From Enterococcus sp. 9D6_DIV0238 (GTDB taxonomy: Bacteria > Bacillota > Bacilli > Lactobacillales > Enterococcaceae): a stretch of 64,000 nt of DNA. Made by a program: the position numbers and the translations under genes. The DNA lies in NCBI RefSeq assembly GCF_002174455.2, contig NZ_CP147246.1, forward strand, positions 1,701,501 to 1,765,500, written 5' to 3'. Under the pieces are notes generated by a model. That model saw only the letters and a list, made by a program, of their open reading frames with translations, did not search any database and was not told where the DNA came from. Within the stretch, counting starts at the first letter, position 1, and each line of letters begins with the position of its first letter. This document shows, piece after piece, positions 41,134 to 49,459 of the stretch.

Positions 41134-42780
41134 TTATTTTTCATCATCTTCTTCAAATATTTTCAGAATTTCATTCTTCAACACATTAGCATGTCCGCCG
41201 TAGATCGACTGCATTTGCATATCCGATTCAACAAAACCCATCGCTTGTAGTTTGCCTTTGATCACTTCCGGCTGAACTAAACTTTTATCTTTTACTGTAA
41301 CACGTAAACGAGTAATACACGCATCCACATCAACAATATTGCTTCTTGTTCCATGAGCCTCAACTAATGCTAATGCTTGTTCTCTCAAAGCCGCATCTCC
41401 ATTGTTTTTCCCTTTTTTCCTTCCTCCATCATATTTAGATTCCACGTCTTTTCGGCTGGAAAGCTTGATATCTGCTTCCGCACCACGACCTGGTGTAGCA
41501 AAATCAAATTTCAAGATCAAAAATCTAAAGACAAAGAAATAGATGATCGCACATGGAATTCCAGCAAGTAAAATCATATACCAATGAGTTTTAGTTCCTT
41601 GGATCACACCGTAAATCGTGAAGTTGATCAAACCATGTCCCATCGGCGCCATGACTGCTGCTCCTAGATATTGTGCCAAGACGGATGTTGCTCCGGCTAA
41701 AATCGCATGCACCCCATAAAGCATCGGTGCTGCAAATAAAAATGTAAATTCCAATGGCTCTGTAATTCCGGTAATGAATGATGTCGCAGCTGCTGCAAAC
41801 AATAATGAACCAACAGCTTTCCGATTTTCCGGCTTACATGTTTTGTACATCGCATAAGCTGCCGCTGGTAAGCCAAACATAAAGTACACAAATTTTCCAG
41901 CATTGAATCGTGTAATGGTCGGATCAATCGCTGTAATGCTTGGATCAGACAGTGAAGCCATATATGCATTGATCGTTCCCCCGATCCGTTCACCGCCAAT
42001 CACCCAAGAACCACCTAAATCAGTTGTCATTACTGGTAAATTCAACCCATGATGCAGTCCAAATGGCAATAGCGCCCGTTCCAGTACTGCATATAAGAAA
42101 GTCCCGCTATAACCAGATTTTACGATCAAGCCTGAGAAAGCAATGATTCCCTGCTGAACGAATGGCCAAACTAAGAATAAAATCGATGCCACAATCGCCA
42201 TTACAGGAATCACCACCATCGGTACCAAACGCGGACCACTAAAGAAAGAAAGTACTTGAGGAACTTTGACCGTCAAGACCTTTTTATGCACCCAATAAAC
42301 AACCAAGCCTGTAATAATTCCGCCAAATACATTCAAATCCATTGTTTGAATACCTAAAACAGAAGTCTGCATTTTTTCTGCTAATGCTAATTTAGCATCC
42401 GCCGGTGTTAATTCTGCGGTTGCAACTAAAGTTCCTGTTTGTATCAACAGAAAATTCAATACCTTATGCAGCACGATAAAACCAACCAATCCAGATAAAG
42501 CCGCTGAGCCTTTTTCTGTTTTAGCTAAGCCGACGGCAACACCTACTGCAAACAACACATGTAAATTACTGAAAACAACATCCCCTAATGTAACAAATAA
42601 GTTCATTAAAAATTGAAAAGCTTCATTCTGTAAGAATGGGTACATCTCAAGTGTTGTTGCATTGGTAAAAGCAGCGCCAATCCCTTTAATGATCCCAGCA
42701 CCTGGTAAAATCGATACCGGTAATAGCAAGACTCTCCCAAACTGTTCAAAGGCTTGAACTACCTTACTTTTCTTTTTCAT
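41134..42780 (-). CDS. PTS transporter subunit IICB, alpha-glucoside/MalX type
   Basis: The 548-aa PTS protein has a glucose-superfamily IIC domain (about 1-430, with LLPVSILPGAGIIKGIG, ALLPFGLHHGLNLPV and FITGITEPLEFTFLF). A IIB domain follows, with its phosphocysteine in VDVDACITRLRVTV near residue 485. No IIA domain is present, so it would borrow one from another glucose-type system. The ATG at 42780 is chosen for AAAGGAG 7 nt upstream; the frame extends 36 nt further. It lies 117 bp after rpiR. The order RpiR, IICB, HAD, GDPD, MgtC is unusual, and the substrate is not evident. Confidence 0.88.
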   Translation of the reverse strand: MKKKSKVVQAFEQFGRVLLLPVSILPGAGIIKGIGAAFTNATTLEMYPFLQNEAFQFLMNLFVTLGDVVFSNLHVLFAVGVAVGLAKTEKGSAALSGLVGFIVLHKVLNFLLIQTGTLVATAELTPADAKLALAEKMQTSVLGIQTMDLNVFGGIITGLVVYWVHKKVLTVKVPQVLSFFSGPRLVPMVVIPVMAIVASILFLVWPFVQQGIIAFSGLIVKSGYSGTFLYAVLERALLPFGLHHGLNLPVMTTDLGGSWVIGGERIGGTINAYMASLSDPSITAIDPTITRFNAGKFVYFMFGLPAAAYAMYKTCKPENRKAVGSLLFAAAATSFITGITEPLEFTFLFAAPMLYGVHAILAGATSVLAQYLGAAVMAPMGHGLINFTIYGVIQGTKTHWYMILLAGIPCAIIYFFVFRFLILKFDFATPGRGAEADIKLSSRKDVESKYDGGRKKGKNNGDAALREQALALVEAHGTRSNIVDVDACITRLRVTVKDKSLVQPEVIKGKLQAMGFVESDMQMQSIYGGHANVLKNEILKIFEEDDEK

Positions 42781-42834
42781 TTCATAACTCCTTTCTGATT
42801 TTGCTTCCATGATCACTATAGCATTTCCTATAGC

Positions 42835-42850
42835 TTGAAAAGCGTTTTCA
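42835..42850 (-). promoter_or_regulatory. cre-like palindrome before the PTS gene
   Basis: TTGAAAAGCGTTTTCA lies about 55 bp upstream of the PTS start. It is an A/T-armed palindrome around GCG with two mismatches to the 14-bp CcpA consensus, so CcpA binding is plausible but unproven. Confidence 0.45.
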
Positions 42851-42865
42851 GATAAAAAGTTCTCT

Positions 42866-42915
42866 AATAAAAAAAAATACCTATTTGAGTACTTTTTTAC
42901 TCAAAGCTAGGTATT
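42866..42915 (-). terminator. rpiR terminator overlapping its stop codon
   Basis: On the minus strand AATACCTA-GC-TTTGAGTA pairs with TACTCAAATAGGTATT, followed by nine or more T residues. The ascending arm includes the last codons of rpiR. It lies between rpiR and the PTS gene, so PTS expression must pass it or start downstream. Confidence 0.85.
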
Positions 42916-43667
42916 TTCGTGATCAATTTCTCATAAATCAATGTGCTCATCACATACAGCATCAACCGAGAACGCAGCTTTTTACGGTTACTGGGACTAC
43001 TGTACGTCAATAAGGAATAGGTACTCAATGATTTTAATTGATTAGTGGACATATTGGTCACAGCAATAACCTTTGTCCCGTTACTTTTCGCTCGGATCAT
43101 GATCTCGTTGATCTCACTTACTTCTCCACTTAATGAGAAAACAACGACCACATCCTGAGCTGTACTGATTTGCGGGATACGTTCAATTGAGAATTTGTCC
43201 GAATAATCATTCGTCCAAAGATCGATCAGTTTCAACTTACGATTGAATTCGGAAGCCACTTGTGAACTAGACCCTGTCCCGACACAAAAAATTCTTCGTG
43301 ACTGCAACAGGCAGTCACAGATCAAATCGATCTCATCTTCATCGACAAGCTCCAGTGTCGTCAGTGTGTCCTTTTTTATCCCGTCTAAAATTTGAAGAAA
43401 ATCAGCCTCTATTGGATAATCCGACTTTTTTTCCTTTGCAGAACGTACAAAAGCATATTTCAACTCATTAAACGTTGCATAATTCAGCTTTTTGCACGCC
43501 CGAATAATCGTTGCATTCGATACATACAGCTTATCTTTAATATCCTTCAATTTTAGATTTCCGACATCTTCAAATTTTAGGATAAAGTCAATGACTTCTT
43601 GCTCAGCCTCTGATAGTTTTTCATAGTTGGCATTAATATCTTTATATATGTCTGTCAAGTTGTCCAA
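42897..43667 (-). CDS. RpiR/MurR family regulator
   Basis: The 256-aa regulator has an N-terminal RpiR helix-turn-helix (LKLKDIKDKLYVSNATIIRACKKLNY, about 37-62) and a C-terminal SIS sugar-phosphate-binding domain (IFCVGTGSSSQVASEFNRKL, VVVFSLSGEVSEI). The start is TTG at 43667, close to AAGGAGG; a second TTG four codons later is possible. It heads the IICB-HAD-GDPD-MgtC operon and probably senses a phosphorylated intermediate of that pathway. Confidence 0.87.
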   Translation of the reverse strand: MDNLTDIYKDINANYEKLSEAEQEVIDFILKFEDVGNLKLKDIKDKLYVSNATIIRACKKLNYATFNELKYAFVRSAKEKKSDYPIEADFLQILDGIKKDTLTTLELVDEDEIDLICDCLLQSRRIFCVGTGSSSQVASEFNRKLKLIDLWTNDYSDKFSIERIPQISTAQDVVVVFSLSGEVSEINEIMIRAKSNGTKVIAVTNMSTNQLKSLSTYSLLTYSSPSNRKKLRSRLMLYVMSTLIYEKLITKIPSFE

Positions 43668-43867
43668 ATCCCTCCTTATTCAAACAATATGTCTTAAGCA
43701 GCGCTACCAACCAACGCCAAAAAGGTGGCCTAACATTGAACTATCAATAATCCATCCACTTAAGCTTATCTTATTTCTGAAAAAGTACAAGAGGTAGTGT
43801 GTATTTTTTTGTCTTGTTTTTATAAAAAGAGATTTAGCATTCATTTTATCCTTACTTTAAGGCAGAT

Positions 43868-44434
43868 TTATTCATTTTTTTCTTTCCTAAAACAACTCTG
43901 CAGGTGATCATCGACTATTCCTGTCGCCTGCATGAACGCATAGACTGTTGTAGTCCCTAAAAATTTAAAGCCCAGCTTCTTTAGATCCTTGCTTATTTTA
44001 TCTGACAGCTCTGTTGTTGCAGGCACTTCATGAATATCGGTCCAATTATTCTTGATGGGTTTATGGTCCACATATGACCAAATAAATCGATCAAAGCTGC
44101 CATATTCTTTTTGAATACGCATAAATGCTTGTGCATTATTGATTGCCGCAGCAATTTTAAGCTTATTTCTGATGATCCCAGGATCCTGCAATAAGGAGTC
44201 GATTTTCTCTTGTTGGTATTCAGCGATTTTTTCATAATCAAATTGATCGAAAGCTTGCGCCATCGTCGCCCTCTTTTTCAAAATCGTCGACCAGCTCAAA
44301 CCTGCCTGCATACTTTCTAAAACTAACATCTCAAAAAGCTTACGATCGTCATGTTCTGCTGCTCCCCACTCTTCATCATGATATTTTTCTTCCAGTTCAC
44401 TACCATTTGCCCAGTCACAACGCTTTTTTTCCAT
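43868..44434 (-). CDS. tag: DNA-3-methyladenine glycosylase I
   Basis: Tag removes 3-methyladenine from alkylated DNA. The 188-aa protein begins MEKKRCDWANGSELEEKYHDEEWG and shows the family stretches FEMLVLESMQAGLSWSTILKKR, DPGIIRNKLKI and KFLGTTTVYAFMQATGIVDDH. The zinc-binding Cys and His residues sit at both ends (RCDW near residue 5 and DDHLQSC at the C-terminus). The ATG at 44434 is chosen; a GTG 12 nt earlier overlaps the GGTGGG ribosome site. The gene stands alone. Confidence 0.92.
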   Translation of the reverse strand: MEKKRCDWANGSELEEKYHDEEWGAAEHDDRKLFEMLVLESMQAGLSWSTILKKRATMAQAFDQFDYEKIAEYQQEKIDSLLQDPGIIRNKLKIAAAINNAQAFMRIQKEYGSFDRFIWSYVDHKPIKNNWTDIHEVPATTELSDKISKDLKKLGFKFLGTTTVYAFMQATGIVDDHLQSCFRKEKNE

Positions 44435-44499
44435 AGACTTTCCCACCTTTTTTCGTTTATACTAGAATAACACGGGAACGTACGTTTGTAAACGACGTG

Positions 44500-44677
44500 A
44501 AAAAAGAGGCGTGAAAAAATGTTCAGCCTATTTCCAAAACCCTCAAATCTTAGTGCTTTAGCACTTAGAATTCGACGTAATCGGATAGTAGCGTAGTAAC
44601 TGCTTTTTTTCGCGCCAGTTATTCAATTGTAGAAAGCGAAATAAAACTGGTTCTTAGTTCTTTTCGCTCTCTTTCTA
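44500..44677 (+). repeat. Intergenic mosaic repeat, copy 6 (diverged)
   Basis: It contains GAGGCGTGAAAAAATGTTCAGCC, CTATTTCCAAAACCCTC, CTTAGTGCTTTAGCACTTAGAA, GTAGCGTAGTAACTGC, a degenerate CCAGTTATTCAATTGTAG, and the AGAAAGCGAAATAAAACT...CGCTCTCTTTCT hairpin (about 44631-44676). Module order matches copy 4 read on its minus strand. It lies between the tag start and the NagB-like gene end. Confidence 0.7.
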
Positions 44678-44681
44678 GGAT

Positions 44682-45401
<720 letters not shown>

Positions 45402-45483
45402 TTATATCTTTATTGTACTTTGTGGGAACCATCCCATGTCAATGATTTTCCACAAATTAAAAAAACGCTTTCTTTTCATTGGA

Positions 45484-45528
45484 AATAAGCAAAACAGGGA
45501 ATTACTTCAATCACATTCCCTGTTCTGC
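45484..45528 (-). terminator. Terminator of the C39-like peptidase gene
   Basis: AACAGGGAAT and ATTCCCTGTT form a 10-bp stem (about 45491-45524) just after the stop of the peptidase gene, followed on the minus strand by TTGCTTATTTCC. Confidence 0.65.
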
Positions 45529-45534
45529 TATAAA

Positions 45535-46293
45535 TTATTTGTAAATCACCCAAAAATTCAACGCCTCATTCAATAGTTCATCTGCAGTGAATTCTTTTGT
45601 AGAGTGTCCTTTTTCCTCTGTATCGTTAGGATCATTGACCCAAAACTTACCATTATTCGTTCCGCTAAGCACCATGATATGGCCTGTTTCTGTAAATAGG
45701 CCGGGTTTGACTGAAATGATCACTGGATGGTTTTGTTTTAAATGTTCTTCGACGGCTGTTATATCCGTTTCCAAATCTTGAAACTGGTAGCCTTTGACCA
45801 TAGCAAAATCAGAAAAAGCTGCCCAAGCTGTTCCTTCACCTTCTAAATAATAATCATTTTTTGACCAGTTCAGGATGTCTTGCGGTGTCTGGTCCTTTTG
45901 GTCTAGATAAGTAGCCACCATTGCTAAAGATAAGATTGCGCAGCCATTGATTTCTAACGTATCGCCATCCGGATTACCTATTCCGTAGGGTGTCGCTTTC
46001 CAACGATCATCGGTTTGCAGTAACAGCTTGATCGGCATACGGTTAGCATATTTCCCTTGAGTTAGATTTTCATTGACTTGTTCTACATAAGTCAATTTTT
46101 TTTCTTTTTTTGGCTCTTTTTTACTTTCGCTTGTTTCGGTCGGTTTCACTTCTTCTTTCGGCTTCTCATTAAACACCGCTGAAAAGCCATGTCCTTCTTC
46201 CATTGGTGCTACCTTTGCTAAAAGTGCTCCCGCAAAAGCGGTCACGGTAAGTAATGCTATTATATAGGTATTTGACTTCTTAGTTGGTTTCAT
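45535..46293 (-). CDS. C39-like cysteine peptidase family protein, membrane-anchored
   Basis: The 252-aa protein has a basic start and one hydrophobic segment (about 7-27, TYIIALLTVTAFAGALLA). A charged linker rich in Lys/Glu (about 40-72) follows, then a papain-like C39_2 domain with Cys in NGCAILSLAMVATYL (about 123) and His in GHIMVLSGTNNGKFWVNDPN. The domain therefore lies outside the cell. GAGGGAG precedes the ATG. Without an ABC transporter domain it is not a bacteriocin processor; a surface peptidase or peptidoglycan-related role is possible. Confidence 0.8.
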   Translation of the reverse strand: MKPTKKSNTYIIALLTVTAFAGALLAKVAPMEEGHGFSAVFNEKPKEEVKPTETSESKKEPKKEKKLTYVEQVNENLTQGKYANRMPIKLLLQTDDRWKATPYGIGNPDGDTLEINGCAILSLAMVATYLDQKDQTPQDILNWSKNDYYLEGEGTAWAAFSDFAMVKGYQFQDLETDITAVEEHLKQNHPVIISVKPGLFTETGHIMVLSGTNNGKFWVNDPNDTEEKGHSTKEFTADELLNEALNFWVIYK

Positions 46294-46448
46294 GGATATC
46301 TCCCTCTTTTAAGCTGAAAGTCTTTCTCATTTCTAAGTACTTTCAAAAGCAGATCACGAAAGAGTAATCTGTACTCCTTATATTACTGAATCTAACGAAA
46401 AAATCAAGTAGCAATCCTTTTTAGAAAAATGAAAGCGAACATATTTTC

Positions 46449-46477
46449 TTGAAATTTTTACATTTATTAGGTAGAAT
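46449..46477 (+). promoter_or_regulatory. Promoter of the 121-aa gene
   Basis: TTGAAA (46449-46454) and TAGAAT (46472-46477) are 17 bp apart, 60 bp before the start codon. Confidence 0.6.
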
Positions 46478-46537
46478 AGTACTATCTGAACAATCAGTGT
46501 CTGATAAACGCAGTAAATTCGTAAAGGAGGAAGAAGA

Positions 46538-46903
46538 ATGGATAATGACCACAAATCAACAATGAAAAGCATTTCAAAATTGATCAGCCAATCTTCCCAA
46601 AGTTTCTTTTCGGCATTTTTAGACGACGCTAAAGATAAACAACATAAAAATAAAGAGCGTGAAGAAATTCTTAAGAAATTACAAATTGCTTCTGCTCAAA
46701 AGAGCTTAGTTGTTTTACAATTAAAAGAAGTGCCGACTTCCCAAAAATTCGAAACAGTTGCCGGATGGATCGTCTCTAAAACGATTGGAGACTCAATCAT
46801 GTTACGATTACAAGAAGATAATCAGCAAATACGGATGATCACTGTTGCCCACATAAAAAAAGTAAGTACCTTGTCAAAAAATGACAATCGCCAAATAAAA
46901 TAA
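46538..46903 (+). CDS. Hypothetical protein, 121 aa
   Basis: I do not recognise a family. The N-terminal half (1-60) is helical and very Lys/Glu-rich (DDAKDKQHKNKEREEILKKL). The second half has alternating hydrophobic residues typical of a small beta barrel (LVVLQLKEVPTSQKFETVAGWIV, IMLRLQEDNQQIRMITVAHI), perhaps an RNA- or ligand-binding fold. There is no signal or membrane segment. A strong AAAGGAGG site, a good promoter and a clear terminator show a stand-alone expressed gene. Confidence 0.72.
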   Translation: MDNDHKSTMKSISKLISQSSQSFFSAFLDDAKDKQHKNKEREEILKKLQIASAQKSLVVLQLKEVPTSQKFETVAGWIVSKTIGDSIMLRLQEDNQQIRMITVAHIKKVSTLSKNDNRQIK

Positions 46904-46909
46904 AGTAAA

Positions 46910-46952
46910 CTGCTGGCAAAGCACTAGTCGTTGCCAGCAGTTTTATTTTTTT
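46910..46952 (+). terminator. Terminator of the 121-aa gene
   Basis: A perfect 10-bp stem CTGCTGGCAA / TTGCCAGCAG is followed by TTTTATTTTTTT, starting 7 bp after the stop codon. Confidence 0.92.
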
Positions 46953-47062
46953 AAACAATCGGCAGAAAATCACTACAAAAAAATAGTAAACAGGCTATAC
47001 TATAGATAGAATACATTTTCATCAGTTGTCGCTTATCGCTTAACGAAGTAGGAGGAATAGTC

Positions 47063-47509
47063 ATGTACCTTACCCTGTATAATGAGTCACACAAATCACT
47101 CATTGCTAATTACTGTTTGTCTGAACGAAAACTTCGCTATGTCCGAGAACCTCAAATAGCAGTCAATGATTCGCAGCGCTTCTCTGTTTTAGCCTTTGAA
47201 GATGGACTTTTGGTAAATTTTTTCACTTTGCATCGCTGTTCTGATGAGCCATACGATACAAACTGTTTGGTCGTAGAAGATATCTCAACCGATTACCGCC
47301 ATCTGCGAAAAGGACACGCAACCAGAGCGCTTCAATTACTTCCTGAATTTGTTAAAGAGCATTTCCCAGAAGTTACTCACTTAATACTGCTAATAACTGA
47401 AGATAAAAATTTTACGCGCTCCCTATGTAAATATGCGGGCTTTGAAGATACAGGAAACCCCTCAATACCAATCGGTGATGGCCAGGTTTCTTTCCAAACA
47501 TCAATTTAG
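47063..47509 (+). CDS. GNAT family N-acetyltransferase
   Basis: The 148-aa protein is a small GNAT enzyme: a beta strand region VLAFEDGLLVNFFTLH, the acetyl-CoA loop VEDISTDYRHLRKGHATRALQLL (motif A, about residues 73-95), and a C-terminal LCKYAGFEDTG typical of YjdJ/RimI-like members. GGAGG lies before the ATG. It is followed after 17 bp by an ACT-domain gene with its own ribosome site. The acceptor substrate is unknown. Confidence 0.8.
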   Translation: MYLTLYNESHKSLIANYCLSERKLRYVREPQIAVNDSQRFSVLAFEDGLLVNFFTLHRCSDEPYDTNCLVVEDISTDYRHLRKGHATRALQLLPEFVKEHFPEVTHLILLITEDKNFTRSLCKYAGFEDTGNPSIPIGDGQVSFQTSI

Positions 47510-47526
47510 TTCAAAGGAGAAAATAC

Positions 47527-47910
47527 ATGCACCTTACACTAATAGACTCAGTCGATTTTTCGATCATTCAATTTCCAGCAACTTATAACATCCCAAAATC
47601 TTTCCATGAGCTAAAAGCCTTTAAAAGCGTCACGTATACAGATGATGAATGCTCGATCATCGCACCAACGGATTTGATCGATACAACCAATGCATTAGCT
47701 GTCGATCCTGGATGGTTCATTATCCAAATAACTGGCGTTTTAGATTTTTCTTTAGTGGGTATTCTCACACAATTAGCCAACCCTTTAGCAGAAAATAACA
47801 TTTCTATTTTCGCCTTATCAACCTATAATACAGATTATCTATTGATCAAAAATAAAGATAAAGAGCAAGCGATCAAAGTCTTAAGCACTTGTGGTCATAC
47901 TTTTAGCTAA
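47527..47910 (+). CDS. ACT domain protein
   Basis: This 127-aa protein appears to consist of two ACT-like halves; the C-terminal one (GWFIIQITGVLDFSLVGILTQLANPLAENNISIFALSTYNTDYLLIK) fits the small-molecule-binding ACT fold of free-standing bacterial proteins, often annotated as ACT or aspartate-kinase-like. Such proteins bind amino acids. AAAGGAG precedes the ATG. It probably shares a transcript with the GNAT gene upstream. Confidence 0.78.
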   Translation: MHLTLIDSVDFSIIQFPATYNIPKSFHELKAFKSVTYTDDECSIIAPTDLIDTTNALAVDPGWFIIQITGVLDFSLVGILTQLANPLAENNISIFALSTYNTDYLLIKNKDKEQAIKVLSTCGHTFS

Positions 47911-47987
47911 CGCTCTTTAATGGGTATTCACCTAAAAATCTGATAGAATAAAATGTATAGTAAAAACACAGGTCTAAAGGAGGCTTC

Positions 47988-48725
47988 ATGATGAAAAATG
48001 AGTACGATAATCCAGCTTTTTTTGAAGCTTACAGTCAAATGGATCGATCGAGGAAAGGTCTGGAAGGTGCAGGAGAATGGCACGAACTAAAAAAATTATT
48101 GCCTGATTTTTCTGGAAAAACCGTTTTAGATCTGGGCTGCGGGTATGGTTGGCACTGCCGTTATGCTGTTGACCAAGGGGCAGAAAAAGTCATTGGGATC
48201 GACCTTTCTGAAAAAATGATCAATAAAGCGAAAGAAATGACAACTTCTCCAAAAATCACTTATCAGCTGATGGGGATGGAAGAAATCGAAGGATTGAATG
48301 AACACTTTGATATTATCATTAGTTCATTAGCACTCCATTATGTTCGATCTTTTGATGACATCGCAAAAAAAGTGAAACAGTGTTTAAATCCAGATGGAAA
48401 CTTTATTTTTTCTGCTGAACACCCAATATTCACTGCTCAAGGAGCAGAGGACTGGATCTATGACCAAAATGGGCAGCCAATTTATTGGCCGGTAGACCGT
48501 TACTTTGATGAAAGTATTCGTGAAACAACTTTTTTAGGCGAAACGGTCATGAAATACCATAAAACATTGACCACCTATTTAGATGGTTTACTGACAAATG
48601 GCTTTCGAATCACTCGAGTCGTTGAGCCAATGCCGGCACCTGAAATGCTGGAAGCCAGTGCAGATATGAGAAATGAACTACGCAGACCGATGATGTTATT
48701 AGTCTCTGCACAAAAAATAACGTGA
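47988..48725 (+). CDS. Class I SAM-dependent methyltransferase
   Basis: The 245-aa enzyme has the Rossmann methyltransferase motifs: VLDLGCGYGWHCRYA (SAM loop, about 46-60), VIGIDLSEKMI, and IIISSLALHYVRSF. C-terminal strands include FIFSAEHPIF. It resembles small-molecule methyltransferases of the UbiE/type-11 group. AAAGGAGG lies before the tandem ATG codons. The substrate is not known. A DUF1622 membrane gene follows after 19 bp. Confidence 0.83.
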   Translation: MMKNEYDNPAFFEAYSQMDRSRKGLEGAGEWHELKKLLPDFSGKTVLDLGCGYGWHCRYAVDQGAEKVIGIDLSEKMINKAKEMTTSPKITYQLMGMEEIEGLNEHFDIIISSLALHYVRSFDDIAKKVKQCLNPDGNFIFSAEHPIFTAQGAEDWIYDQNGQPIYWPVDRYFDESIRETTFLGETVMKYHKTLTTYLDGLLTNGFRITRVVEPMPAPEMLEASADMRNELRRPMMLLVSAQKIT

Positions 48726-48744
48726 GAATAAGGAGGATCGTTGA

Positions 48745-49140
48745 ATGCACGATTTAGCACAAACAATCATGAATGATTTGATCCCTTTTTTTGATCTGTT
48801 TATTTTAGCGTTGAATGTCTTCTCGATCGCTATTTTAGTGTGGGGAGTTATCGTTGCCGGCATCGACTTCGTTAAAAGTGAACGCACAAATAGAAACCGA
48901 ATCGTCATGACACGCCAAAATAATTTCATCAAAAGTTTTTTAGGCAGCTATATCTTATTAAGCTTGGAGATACTGATTGCTGCAGATATCATCGAATCGA
49001 TCATTAAGCCCACCTTTCAAGATATTTTAAAATTGGCGATTTTGGTCGTGATTCGAACAGTGATTTCTTACTTCCTGCATAAAGAAATCGAAGATGCCTT
49101 GAAAGATAAAGAAGTAGAGATAGAATCAGCAAAAAAGTGA
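48745..49140 (+). CDS. DUF1622 family membrane protein
   Basis: The 131-aa protein has three hydrophobic helices (about 12-42, 65-85 and 93-112) and the DUF1622 pattern: FILALNVFSIAILVWGVIVAG, LGSYILLSLEILIAADIIESII, and LAILVVIRTVISYFLHKEIE. The C-terminus is charged and probably cytoplasmic. AAGGAGG lies before the ATG. The function of this family is unknown. Confidence 0.82.
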   Translation: MHDLAQTIMNDLIPFFDLFILALNVFSIAILVWGVIVAGIDFVKSERTNRNRIVMTRQNNFIKSFLGSYILLSLEILIAADIIESIIKPTFQDILKLAILVVIRTVISYFLHKEIEDALKDKEVEIESAKK

Positions 49141-49191
49141 GTCAATGAGTAGAACGACTAGTATCGTTCGAAAAGATCGACTCACTTTTTT
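49137..49191. terminator. Terminator between convergent genes
   Basis: GTGAGTC (overlapping the DUF1622 stop) pairs with GACTCAC (49179-49185), with an inner ACGA...TCGT pairing, followed by six T residues. It can act for the plus strand and forms a hairpin on the minus strand too. Confidence 0.7.
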
Positions 49192-49192
49192 A

Positions 49193-49447
49193 CTATTTTT
49201 TGATTTTTCGAGCAGCCAATTGACTCAGGTACTTACTTTGTAAAATCGTTGCTGCCACTAAGGTCATCAAAATAACCGGAATCAAGCTACCTAACCACGT
49301 ACTGATTATTATTGCTGCACCTATAGTCAAAAGAGTCACAAAAATCACATGGCGTAATCTTTTTTGCAGTACCCACTGATTTTCTTTTAGCCAATAATGT
49401 GTAGCAAAAATAATTCCACCATAGATCATATAAAGCATCTTGTCCAC
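49193..49447 (-). CDS. Small membrane protein of the beta-glucoside operon
   Basis: The 84-aa product has three hydrophobic stretches (about 4-18, 33-50 and 52-68) and a basic C-terminus (LAARKIKK). I do not recognise a family. It begins 12 bp after the EIIC stop codon, with AAAAGGAG upstream, so it is cotranscribed with the PTS genes; a role in the permease complex is only a guess. Confidence 0.65.
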   Translation of the reverse strand: MDKMLYMIYGGIIFATHYWLKENQWVLQKRLRHVIFVTLLTIGAAIIISTWLGSLIPVILMTLVAATILQSKYLSQLAARKIKK

Positions 49448-49459
49448 TCCTTTTTTAGC

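Noticed and set aside
43668..43867. Gap between rpiR and tag as a possible RNA gene
   Set aside because: Only AT-rich sequence with no convincing promoter-terminator pair or conserved stem.
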